Assembly (NCBI RefSeq): GCF_031582965.1
Contig: NZ_CP134049.1
Span: 3,410,001 to 3,474,000 of the forward strand
DNA length: 64,000 nucleotides
Direction of reading: 5' to 3'
DNA from: Bacillus sp. NEB1478
GTDB lineage: Bacteria; Bacillota; Bacilli; Bacillales; Fictibacillaceae
Each line of letters starts with the position of its first letter. Within the stretch, counting starts at the first letter, position 1. The notes below the pieces were generated by a model. The model saw only the letters and a program-made list of their open reading frames with translations, had not been told where the DNA came from and did no database searches. Below are positions 27,055 to 33,863 of this stretch, one piece after another. Position numbers and translations under genes: made by a program.

Positions 27055-27101
27055 AAATGACAAATTTAAACGAAGAATACTAATAACATGCAGAATTAAA
27101 T

Positions 27102-27182
27102 TTATCTGCAGTTCTTCATTGTCCCAATAGGCTGTACACAATACATAACACTCTCTGACGTAAATCCATTAAGCTGTCTCAT
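27102..27182 (-). CDS. 26-residue leader peptide upstream of rsgA
   Basis: ATG 27182 stands 8 bp after a perfect AAGGAGG (27191-27197) and a promoter lies just upstream, so translation is well supported. The peptide begins MRQLNGF and has two cysteines spaced as CVQPIGTMKNC near the end. It has no signal sequence and no recognised family. Codons in its second half are complementary to the arms of two downstream terminators, which suggests that ribosome position on this ORF decides whether rsgA is transcribed. Alternatively it is an independent small-peptide gene with its own terminator. Confidence 0.65.
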   Translation of the reverse strand: MRQLNGFTSESVMYCVQPIGTMKNCR

Positions 27183-27234
27183 GATACATACCTCCTTGGG
27201 CTTTCAAAATTTTTAGAATATTATTTCCTTCACC

Positions 27235-27263
27235 ACTATATCAGTATATGCAATTTTTGTAAA
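27235..27263 (-). promoter_or_regulatory. Promoter of the leader peptide-rsgA unit
   Basis: Minus strand TTTACA (27258-27263), 17 bp, TATAGT (27235-27240), about 40 bp before the ribosome site of the leader ORF. Confidence 0.7.
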
Positions 27264-27272
27264 TAGATGAAT

Positions 27273-28331
27273 TTAATTTGTTATTAAATTGTGTTCGCGA
27301 TACCCTTCAATAATCCTGTTGATCATCTCTTCATTCATTAATAGCGGTTCTTTATCAAATGCCTTCAGTAATTGTTGTGTATTTGAGTCGTCAAAAATGA
27401 TTTTGCGATTCAAATAATTTTTATAAACGTCAACCATCTTGTTTAAGTTTTTCTCATCTTGATCTAGATGCTGTTCATAGGAATATGGAGCAAGTTTAAA
27501 CGGGTGCAAATTTGCTTTTGTTCTCATAATTTGAAAGACATCTGCACTCAATGGCGGATGGCTGTTCGTTATATGATAGATTTGGTTTTCTCTTCCCTTT
27601 AGCAGAACATCAGATAAAATTTCTGCCACGTAGTCAACAGGCACCAGATTTTGAGTACTGCCTTCCTCACATAACAAATGGAATACCTTGTTGCCAAGTC
27701 CTTTGCGCTGAAAACGCTTCTTAAAGACTTCAAGACTTCTCATTAATCCGTACAGCGTAAATTTGGAATCAGCTTCCCCTGTTTGCGAATCACCGACTAT
27801 GATCGCAGGTCTTAATATCGTAACATTGTAGGATTGCTTATATTCCAAACATAGATGCTCTGCCTTACATTTGCTTTCTTCATAAGGATTGTTAAATGAG
27901 CTGTTTAAAGGATGCAGTTCTTCCTTTGCAAACTCTTCTTTTCCGAGAGTATATGCCGTACTCACATAATAAAAATGCGAGACACCAAACTTTTTTGCTG
28001 CGTCCAGCGCATGCCTTGTACCTTCGTAATTTATTGCAAAAAGCTCATCTTCTAAGTCCAAGTCGAATTTTACAAGAGCAGCCATATGATAGAACACATC
28101 TACATTATGAATAAGTTCTTGCTGTGATTCTTTATCGATCCCCAAATCAGGGGTTGTAATATCGCCTTTTATAATATGCACTTCGCCTTTAAAATCGGCT
28201 GTTTTTTTAAGTAATTCTTCTGCTTTTTGAAGGTTGCGAGCCAAAACATACAGCGTATGACCTTCACGAGCTAGATTTTGAATTAAACGTCCACCTAAAA
28301 ACCCGGTTGCACCGGTAAGAAATATATTCAT
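27273..28331 (-). CDS. SDR family oxidoreductase (thioester-reductase-like NAD-binding domain)
   Basis: A 352-residue extended SDR. The Rossmann motif TGATGFLGGRL opens the protein. VFYHMAALVKFDL, the catalytic YVSTAYTLG and NPYEESKCKAEHL (YxxxK-like: Y-E-E-S-K) follow. The layout matches the NAD_binding_4 / thioester-reductase-like or 3-beta-HSD-like group, which reduces fatty acyl thioesters or sugar nucleotides. The C-terminal 100 residues hold no further recognised domain. It is probably a monocistronic gene, convergent with nothing and upstream of the leader-rsgA unit. Confidence 0.8.
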   Translation of the reverse strand: MNIFLTGATGFLGGRLIQNLAREGHTLYVLARNLQKAEELLKKTADFKGEVHIIKGDITTPDLGIDKESQQELIHNVDVFYHMAALVKFDLDLEDELFAINYEGTRHALDAAKKFGVSHFYYVSTAYTLGKEEFAKEELHPLNSSFNNPYEESKCKAEHLCLEYKQSYNVTILRPAIIVGDSQTGEADSKFTLYGLMRSLEVFKKRFQRKGLGNKVFHLLCEEGSTQNLVPVDYVAEILSDVLLKGRENQIYHITNSHPPLSADVFQIMRTKANLHPFKLAPYSYEQHLDQDEKNLNKMVDVYKNYLNRKIIFDDSNTQQLLKAFDKEPLLMNEEMINRIIEGYREHNLITN

Positions 28332-28671
28332 TAAGCCTATCCTTCCCTATAACTTCATATTTCCTCCTAATAGTAACATAAGATTTTTAAGGAAGTTGGC
28401 TGATATAAAAATGTCACAGGAATTCAACATTTTCCCAGATCGGATTTTGGCTAGTAGCGGGTAGCCGGTGTTGGATGTGGAATATTGCAGACTCGTGGCT
28501 ATCTAGCTAAAAAGTGTGAGAATGTGATAAAAAAATGTGAGTTTACCAATTAAAAGTCTGTTATTATCGACAAAAACTCTGGGAATACGATTCAAAAAAG
28601 TTTAATTAACCTTTCCTCACTAAAAAAACCTCCCTGTCTCGAAGTTCATACAGGAAGGTTTATCGGATTTT
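28332..28671. repeat. Gene-free region with a 21-bp-phased motif
   Basis: About 340 bp with no ORF. CGTGG at 28494 and TGTGAG at 28515 and 28536 are spaced 21 and 21 bp. The word TCGTGGCTAT in this array also begins the array at 46369. The right end is the terminator of the peroxiredoxin unit. Confidence 0.45.
28622..28661 (-). terminator. Terminator of the peroxiredoxin unit
   Basis: Minus-strand AACCT-CCTGT/ACAGG-AGGTT stem followed by seven T. Confidence 0.8.
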
Positions 28672-28845
28672 TTATTTTTCATCTTCTGACTTTTCCATAT
28701 AGATGGATGAAAGTCCGTTATTAACTAATTCGTTTAAATTGTCATCTTCTTCACGTTCTTCTCCGTAAAAAAATTCATTAATCTTTTTCTCTGCGTTTGC
28801 AGTTAAATTTTCACCATTATTGCTGTTTTTTTGTTCAAAATCCAA
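28672..28845 (-). CDS. Small acidic protein after the peroxiredoxin
   Basis: A 57-residue acidic, Asn/Glu-rich ORF with no recognised domain (NAEKKINEFFYGEEREEDDN in the middle). I favour TTG 28845, which starts two bases after the peroxiredoxin stop and has AGGAAG 7 bp upstream inside that gene. ATG 28866 or 28875 would overlap the peroxiredoxin frame. The tight coupling suggests one transcript and perhaps translational coupling. The function is unknown. Confidence 0.55.
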   Translation of the reverse strand: MDFEQKNSNNGENLTANAEKKINEFFYGEEREEDDNLNELVNNGLSSIYMEKSEDEK

Positions 28846-28847
28846 CG

Positions 28848-29315
28848 TCAGTCTTCCTTTCCACATGTTTCGCATGCTTTAAATATATCTTCATACTGAA
28901 TTCTCTCATTCGCATCAAATTTATGATTGCAAAATTTGATGATTCCGTTTTTATCGATGACAAAGCAAGATCGATTAGCTGTTCCGTTTTCTTCATTCAA
29001 AACGCCAAACTCTTTCGTTACTTTTTTATGCCAATCAGCCAAAAGCGGATAAGGAAGGGTCCCGAGGCTCGCAGAAAATACATTATGAGAATAAATGTGA
29101 TCTACACTGATTGCCAGTACTTCCGTATTGGCACCTTCAAATCTTTGGTAATCCTCTTTCCAAGAGGTAATTTCTTTTATTCAGCCAGGTGTAAAGTCAA
29201 GTGGATAAAAGGCTACCAGCACATTTTTCTTTCCTCTAAAATCACTTAAAGAAATGTCTTTTTTTAATGTGGATGGCAATGTGAAATCCGGTGCCAAATC
29301 GCCTGTTTTTAACAA
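28848..29315 (-). CDS. Peroxiredoxin with in-frame TGA at the peroxidatic residue (candidate selenoprotein)
   Basis: The frame from TTG 29315 (GGAGG 7 bp upstream) reads as an AhpC/TSA-type peroxiredoxin of 155 codons. It begins with [19 protein letters not shown] and [11 protein letters not shown], then has TGA (29181-29183, codon 45), then [20 protein letters not shown] and on to a C-terminal CETCGKED. The TGA stands exactly where the peroxidatic cysteine is expected (FTPxC). Frame and homology continue undisturbed on both sides. A hairpin CCTCTT-GGA-AAGAGG (29153-29167) begins 13 nt after the TGA with G in its loop, as bacterial SECIS elements do. Either selenocysteine is inserted, or a single nonsense change has killed the gene. 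Confidence 0.6.
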
Positions 29316-29403
29316 CAAACCACCTCCAATTTGCTTCTCATATTTAGAATTCCCTTTTCCTATAAAAGAAAACGGTGGAAAATTTGGATTGTTATTTAAA
29401 CGT

Positions 29404-29434
29404 AAAAAGCCAGGGAACAGGTCCCTGACTTTTT
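29404..29434 (-). terminator. Terminator after the secreted Lys/Glu-rich protein gene
   Basis: Stem AGTCAGGGA/TCCCTGGCT region with T run on the minus strand. Confidence 0.8.
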
Positions 29435-29442
29435 GAAAAAAC

Positions 29443-30363
29443 TTATAAAGTGCTCACTTCAACTTCTACTTCATCATTATCATTATCATTATCGTCTTCG
29501 TCTTCCTCTTTCGGTACTGCCGGCGCATCTGCATCATCAGCTGCATCTTCCTTTAATGCTTCTTCAAATGCTAAAATTGCCGCATTGATCGCTTCATAAA
29601 GCTTGTCATTTTCAGTTGCATTCTCAAGTACCAATGAACGAATCTTATTTAACAGAGCGATTACTTCTTTTACTTTTTCACCATTATTAAATTCTTCTAT
29701 TTCAGTATCTTCATCAGCATCTTCTTCATGAGTCGCATCTTGATCGTCAGACACTTCATCTTCTGTAGCTTCTTCAGTGTCTGTATTAGCAGGAGCTTCA
29801 ACTTCAGTTGCATCTGTATCATCTTCAGCTGCAGGTGTTTCAACTACAACCTCAACCGGCTCATCCGTTTTAGGTTCTTCTACTGCTGGTTCTTCTTTTT
29901 CAGTATCAACTGCAAATATAGCTGAGTTTGGATTTGCATGTAATTTTGCCGTTTCACTTGCATGTTCTGCACCTTGAGAATGGCTTTTGTCTTTAACAGG
30001 CTTTTCAGTTTTAACAGCTTTTTCTTCTTTAACAGCTTTTTCTTCTTTAACAGCTTTTTCTTCTTTAACCGGTTTTACAACTTTTACTGGTTTTTCTGCT
30101 TTGACTGGCTGTTGCACTTTTTCAGCCTTTTGTGGTTTTGCATGATTTTCATGTTTTACATATCTGTTGTGACTTTCTTTTGCAACAGGCTTTTGATTAT
30201 GTTTTCCGTAAAATTCGTCTTTTGCCTGAACAGTTCCCTGAGATTCTGAACGATCCCCATGATTTCCAGATGCTTCAGCTGATCCTGTTCCAATCACTGC
30301 TGCAAGCGTTAATGCTCCAGCAAATACAAAAGATTTTACAAATACACGATTCATTTTTTTCAT
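29443..30363 (-). CDS. Secreted low-complexity Lys/Glu/Asp-rich protein
   Basis: A 306-residue protein with a signal peptide ([20 protein letters not shown]). Residues 65-125 are a Lys/Val/Glu repeat region ([17 protein letters not shown]), encoded by three near-identical 18-bp tandem repeats at about 30011-30069. An acidic Glu/Asp/Thr-rich region follows, then a helical patch ([19 protein letters not shown]) and an Asp/Asn-rich tail. The basic half could bind the wall and the acidic half could bind cations; this is inference. It lies 62 bp after another secreted low-complexity gene. Confidence 0.7.
   Translation of the reverse strand: MKKMNRVFVKSFVFAGALTLAAVIGTGSAEASGNHGDRSESQGTVQAKDEFYGKHNQKPVAKESHNRYVKHENHAKPQKAEKVQQPVKAEKPVKVVKPVKEEKAVKEEKAVKEEKAVKTEKPVKDKSHSQGAEHASETAKLHANPNSAIFAVDTEKEEPAVEEPKTDEPVEVVVETPAAEDDTDATEVEAPANTDTEEATEDEVSDDQDATHEEDADEDTEIEEFNNGEKVKEVIALLNKIRSLVLENATENDKLYEAINAAILAFEEALKEDAADDADAPAVPKEEDEDDNDNDNDEVEVEVSTL
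30011..30069 (-). repeat. Three 18-bp in-frame tandem repeats
   Basis: The word TTAACAGCTTTTTCTTCT (plus-strand reading) occurs three times in tandem inside the secreted Lys/Glu-rich gene and encodes EEKAVK units. Confidence 0.85.
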
Positions 30364-30425
30364 TTTTATTTCGCTCCTTAATTTTCAAATGGTTGGTTTT
30401 TAAAACACTATATCTCCATGAAAAA

Positions 30426-31265
30426 TTAAAGAGCTGATTTCGGCGGTTTTGAAGGCGGTGCGTTCACCCATTGACTTCTTAAGAGGTCCAATCTGCTAAA
30501 ATACACAAAAACCTTTTCACCATCCTGAAAAATAACTGGTAAAGACAAGCTTGCCTTTATGCTGGCAATATTGGCAGCCCCCATTCCTCCATCATTTGTT
30601 TGTGAGGAATGTGTAGAATTTTGACCAGCATTCACCGGGATTACCGTCGTATCCGGTTGTTCAGTACTTTTATCCAGCGGGAAATCCAAAGGAATCTTTT
30701 GAACCCGTTTGATCTGTTCACCGTGGACAGGATTACTTGTTGACCGCTCAGCAGGTAATGTTGCCTTTTTGCTTTCGTTGACCATACGATTTTTTGCCGC
30801 TGTCATTTTTTCCGGCTTCACAGAAGGTTGTTTAGTACTAGGCGTCGATATGATTCTCTTATGTACGACAGGTGCAGCATTCGGAAGTTGAATTATTTGT
30901 TGCCTTTTCAACTTATTGTGTTCATTTTCATTCTGTTGTCTGCTTTGCTGAGAAAGTTTAGTCTTAGAAACCTCGGATTGCTTACGTTTAACTTGAACAT
31001 GCTGCTTTTCCGGACTTTTTTGAGCTTTTGATGCTGAAACATTTTTGTTATTAGATCGTTCAGTACTCTTATTACGCTCATCATTTGTCTGGCGGTTCTG
31101 CTCGGAAGATTGTTTACTTTGTGCAGTAAACTGTCCATGCTGCTGTGCATCTGGCTGGCTTCTTCCTTGCTCACCTTTTTCAGCAAAAACGGCTGTCGGA
31201 ATAAAAAGAACCGCACCTGCAATTAAGCCCTGAATAAAGAGGTTTCGTATTCGCATCTTTTTCAC
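30426..31265 (-). CDS. Secreted Gln/Ser/Lys-rich protein
   Basis: A 279-residue protein with a signal peptide (LFIQGLIAGAVLFIPTAVFA) followed by a polar Gln/Asn/Ser/Lys-rich, disordered-looking region to about residue 215. A short ordered C-terminal part (ASIKASLSLPVIFQDGEKVF, then LRSQWVNAPPSKPP) ends the protein. No family is recognised. A ribosome site GGGAGGTG precedes ATG 31265. It probably forms an operon with the Lys/Glu-rich secreted protein. Confidence 0.65.
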   Translation of the reverse strand: MKKMRIRNLFIQGLIAGAVLFIPTAVFAEKGEQGRSQPDAQQHGQFTAQSKQSSEQNRQTNDERNKSTERSNNKNVSASKAQKSPEKQHVQVKRKQSEVSKTKLSQQSRQQNENEHNKLKRQQIIQLPNAAPVVHKRIISTPSTKQPSVKPEKMTAAKNRMVNESKKATLPAERSTSNPVHGEQIKRVQKIPLDFPLDKSTEQPDTTVIPVNAGQNSTHSSQTNDGGMGAANIASIKASLSLPVIFQDGEKVFVYFSRLDLLRSQWVNAPPSKPPKSAL

Positions 31266-31488
31266 CTCCCTTCTTTATATCTCTATATATTACACCCAAA
31301 ATATGTGATTTTTGTCGGTCTTTGTCCAAAATAGTCATTATTCCCTAATGGACCATAATTTCAAAAAAATGCAACGGGAATTTTGTCTTATAATGATGAG
31401 AAGTAAAAGTGTACAATCATGAAACTTTAACAATTCTATATCGTATATTTGAAAACAGGAAAGCAGAAAGTCCAAGGAGGCAGTTAGA

Positions 31489-32220
31489 ATGAGAAGTGCA
31501 AACCCTGCGTTAAAGCGTTCAACTTTTGAAAAATATAGAGGCATGTCATCAGGCAAAGAGATGACACTTTCAGGAACGGTTTCGAAAACATTTATTTTGC
31601 TCGTCATCTTGATGGCCTCGGCATTTTATACGTGGCATCAATATAGCATTGGAAATTCAGTAGGACATCTGATCATGATTGGTTTATTAGGTGGATTGAT
31701 TACAGCTTTAATCGTATCCTTTGTCCCAAAAACAGCACCATTGCTCGCTCCTGTTTATGCGGCACTTGAAGGTCTTGCAATCGGCGGGATCTCAGCTACC
31801 TTTGAATCACAATTTAATGGCATTACGATTCAAGCTGTAGCTTTAACATTTGGAACTTTATTAGCTCTTTTGTTTGCCTATGCTACCCGCATTATAAAAG
31901 TGACACACAATTTCAGGTTAATTGTGTTTTCTGCCACAGCTGGTATCATGCTCGTTTATCTAACCAGTTTTATTTTAAGCTTTTTCGGAATTGCCGTTCC
32001 ATACCTTCATAGTTCAGGACCTATCGGCATTGGAATCAGCTTGTTTATAGTTGTAATAGCGGCACTAAACTTAGTTCTAGATTTTGATTTTATTGAAAAT
32101 GGAGCAAATCAAAGAGTGCCGAAATATATGGAATGGTACGGAGCATTTGGATTGATCGTTACATTAATCTGGCTATATTTCGAAATACTCCACTTGCTTG
32201 CAAAACTAAAAGATAGATAA
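31489..32220 (+). CDS. Bax inhibitor-1/YccA family membrane protein
   Basis: A 243-residue protein with seven hydrophobic helices. The N-terminal RSANPALKRSTFEKYRG matches the group of bacterial 'Bax inhibitor-1/YccA' proteins related to B. subtilis YetJ. YAALEGLAIGGISATFE and LNLVLDFDFIENGANQRVPKYMEW-type sequence (seen as DFDFIENGANQRVPKYMEW), with paired Asp residues, match the pH-sensitive calcium-leak family. AGGAGG precedes the ATG. Confidence 0.88.
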   Translation: MRSANPALKRSTFEKYRGMSSGKEMTLSGTVSKTFILLVILMASAFYTWHQYSIGNSVGHLIMIGLLGGLITALIVSFVPKTAPLLAPVYAALEGLAIGGISATFESQFNGITIQAVALTFGTLLALLFAYATRIIKVTHNFRLIVFSATAGIMLVYLTSFILSFFGIAVPYLHSSGPIGIGISLFIVVIAALNLVLDFDFIENGANQRVPKYMEWYGAFGLIVTLIWLYFEILHLLAKLKDR

Positions 32221-32298
32221 AAATAAGTTTTTTTAAAAGATCCTAGTTCTTTACAAAAGCCCCGCCTGAAAATAGCTGCAAAGTTTAAGTCAAATAAA

Positions 32299-32332
32299 AA
32301 AAAGAGAAGCCTTATTCGGCTTTCTCTTTTTC
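32299..32332. terminator. Bidirectional terminator
   Basis: AAAGAGA-GCC/GGC-TCTCTTT stem between convergent genes with A and T runs. Confidence 0.85.
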
Positions 32333-32979
32333 TATGTGAAAATATGAATCCACCTATAAAATGACCAGCATCCTACTCCTATATTTAGGACAAATAATGC
32401 AGAAGTCATTATTTTTTTGCCATCGAAAAAATACTGAAAAACATACAATCCGCACCAAAGAATAAGGATGAGCACTGCCCAAATCAGCCTTATATAATCT
32501 CCTTGCATCACCGCTCCATAGCTATATAGCCAAGTATATGTGATGAGTAATAACCCTGTCAGAAAATAGCTGCCATGGATAATGAAATTTAAATTTCCTC
32601 TGGAGAAGGGAACTGCTTTTGTAATTAAGCTATAAAGCAATACAAGTCCCATCCCGAATTCAATGAAAAATAAAGCTTGAAAAATTTCATAAAAAGAAAC
32701 AGGCAGAACGTAAAAGGCATTCATCCAGAGCAGTCTGCTGAAAAACAAGAGACAAAGTAATACGATTACTCCAAATACAGATTGAAAAGTTTTGATTCCT
32801 TTCCAAACGGTAAAAGCCAGAAGCGCTAATCCACTAATAAAAAACACCCCTCCCAGCAGCTGACTGGAAAACAGGATTAGAAAACTGTAAAAGCAAAGAA
32901 GCAAGGCAAACGTGATATGAAAGATATAATCATATTTCGTATGTTCAGCTTTAGTAAATGTAAGATTCGATTTAATCAT
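32332..32979 (-). CDS. Hypothetical membrane protein
   Basis: A 215-residue protein with about seven hydrophobic helices, many aromatic residues and no charged motif that I recognise. A helix-4 region reads YVLPVSFYEIFQALFFIEFG. It has no signal peptide and no partner domain. It converges with the Bax-inhibitor gene, and a small basic ORF lies upstream on the same strand. Confidence 0.6.
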   Translation of the reverse strand: MIKSNLTFTKAEHTKYDYIFHITFALLLCFYSFLILFSSQLLGGVFFISGLALLAFTVWKGIKTFQSVFGVIVLLCLLFFSRLLWMNAFYVLPVSFYEIFQALFFIEFGMGLVLLYSLITKAVPFSRGNLNFIIHGSYFLTGLLLITYTWLYSYGAVMQGDYIRLIWAVLILILWCGLYVFQYFFDGKKIMTSALFVLNIGVGCWSFYRWIHIFT

Positions 32980-33042
32980 GTTGCACCTGCCATATCAAGA
33001 CGTGTCTATCCCATTTATCGTCTAAGAAAGACTTTCTTTTAA

Positions 33043-33195
33043 TTATTCTTTCGGAACATTCACCGTTCCCCGAATATGCCACAAATGAATGAGCTCCATT
33101 CGTTTCCTATATTGTTTCGCTTGAAGTCTCCCTTTTTTATATCTGCGTTTTAAAAGCTTCAAATAATCTTCAATCTTTATGTGATAATCGTTCAT
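33043..33195 (-). CDS. Small basic hypothetical protein
   Basis: A 50-residue ORF, MNDYHIKIEDYLKLLKRR at the start, rich in Lys/Arg and aromatic residues. GGGTGG stands about 9-12 bp before ATG 33195. The amphipathic helical content and clear start suggest a real gene, but no family is recognised and there is no terminator of its own. Confidence 0.45.
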   Translation of the reverse strand: MNDYHIKIEDYLKLLKRRYKKGRLQAKQYRKRMELIHLWHIRGTVNVPKE

Positions 33196-33357
33196 TTCAT
33201 TTACCCACCCTTATTAAATATCTCCATGTTATATTCCCAAATTGCCTGAGTTCATAACGTAAAAAACAAGAATAGTTATGTATTATTTACGTCGGTTCCC
33301 ATTTAAGTTTCAAGGAATATCTTAACCGGTTTGAATCCATTTTTTAAGGGCAAAATA

Positions 33358-33386
33358 AAACATCCTAAAAAAAACAGAAAGGATGT
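33358..33386 (+). promoter_or_regulatory. Hairpin holding the ribosome site of the 62-residue gene
   Basis: AAACATCCT pairs with AGGATGTTT around an A-rich loop. The AAAGGATG ribosome site of the gene at 33394 lies in the 3' arm, so folding would block translation. Confidence 0.4.
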
Positions 33387-33393
33387 TTGTAAG

Positions 33394-33582
33394 ATGACGA
33401 ATAGAGATAAATCACATGAAGGAAAAGACGAACTTTATCTGGATATCGATCGAATGATCAATGAAGGCATGGCTGGCGGCACCATCGCCAATCCAGAAGA
33501 CTTGAGACAAATCGGATACGATACTGACGTCACATCTCAAGAAGAACCGCCGACAGTAGCAGGACAAGAGGAAGATAAATAG
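33394..33582 (+). CDS. Small acidic hypothetical protein
   Basis: A 62-residue acidic protein (DELYLDIDRMINEGMAGGTI, then EEPPTVAGQEEDK at the end) starting at ATG 33394. Composition resembles short Bacillaceae spore-associated proteins, but I do not recognise a family. The longer frame from 33331 runs through the hairpin and ribosome site and is unlikely to be coding. Confidence 0.55.
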   Translation: MTNRDKSHEGKDELYLDIDRMINEGMAGGTIANPEDLRQIGYDTDVTSQEEPPTVAGQEEDK

Positions 33583-33623
33583 AAGAAGGAGGCTGACCTG
33601 ATTTCGCGAGCAGTCTCTTCTTC
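33582..33623 (+). terminator. Possible terminator
   Basis: GAAGA-G-CTG/CAG-C-TCTTC hairpin with a weak T run (TTCATTT). Confidence 0.4.
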
Positions 33624-33680
33624 ATTTAAAGTATTATAAGTGTCGCTTCCAGATGCACACTTTTTAATGAATTTAGTACG

Positions 33681-33765
33681 TTTGTTGAATTAGCTCTTTC
33701 ATTTGTTGGATTATCACACATGTTTGTTGGATTGACCCCTTTGTTTGTTGGATTATCACATTCAC
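33681..33765. repeat. 21-bp array, TTTGTTGGATTAT core
   Basis: TTTGTTG occurs at 33681, 33702, 33723 and 33744, spacing exactly 21 bp each time; the full unit is TTTGTTGGATTATCACACATG with variation. The array lies between the ends of the small acidic gene and the ABC-F gene. No ORF. Confidence 0.8.
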
Positions 33766-33830
33766 CTATTAAGTTTGTTTTTCTCAGAGAGAATGCGCTC
33801 TTATTTTTTCCTCAATAAACAGGCTCAACC

Positions 33831-33851
33831 ACAAAATTTCAATGGTTGAGT
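33831..33851 (-). terminator. Possible terminator after the ABC-F gene
   Basis: ACTCAACC/GGTTGAGC stem on the minus strand; the T run (CTGTTTATT) is weak. Confidence 0.45.
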
Positions 33852-33863
33852 CTCATTTTCATT

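Noticed and set aside
29962..30249. 95-residue Phe/Asn-rich ORF on the plus strand
   Set aside because: It is the antisense of the Lys/Glu repeats in the secreted protein gene; the regular pattern comes from the 18-bp repeats.
33681..33765. CRISPR array
   Set aside because: Units are 21 bp in total with no separate repeat and spacer, and no cas genes are present.
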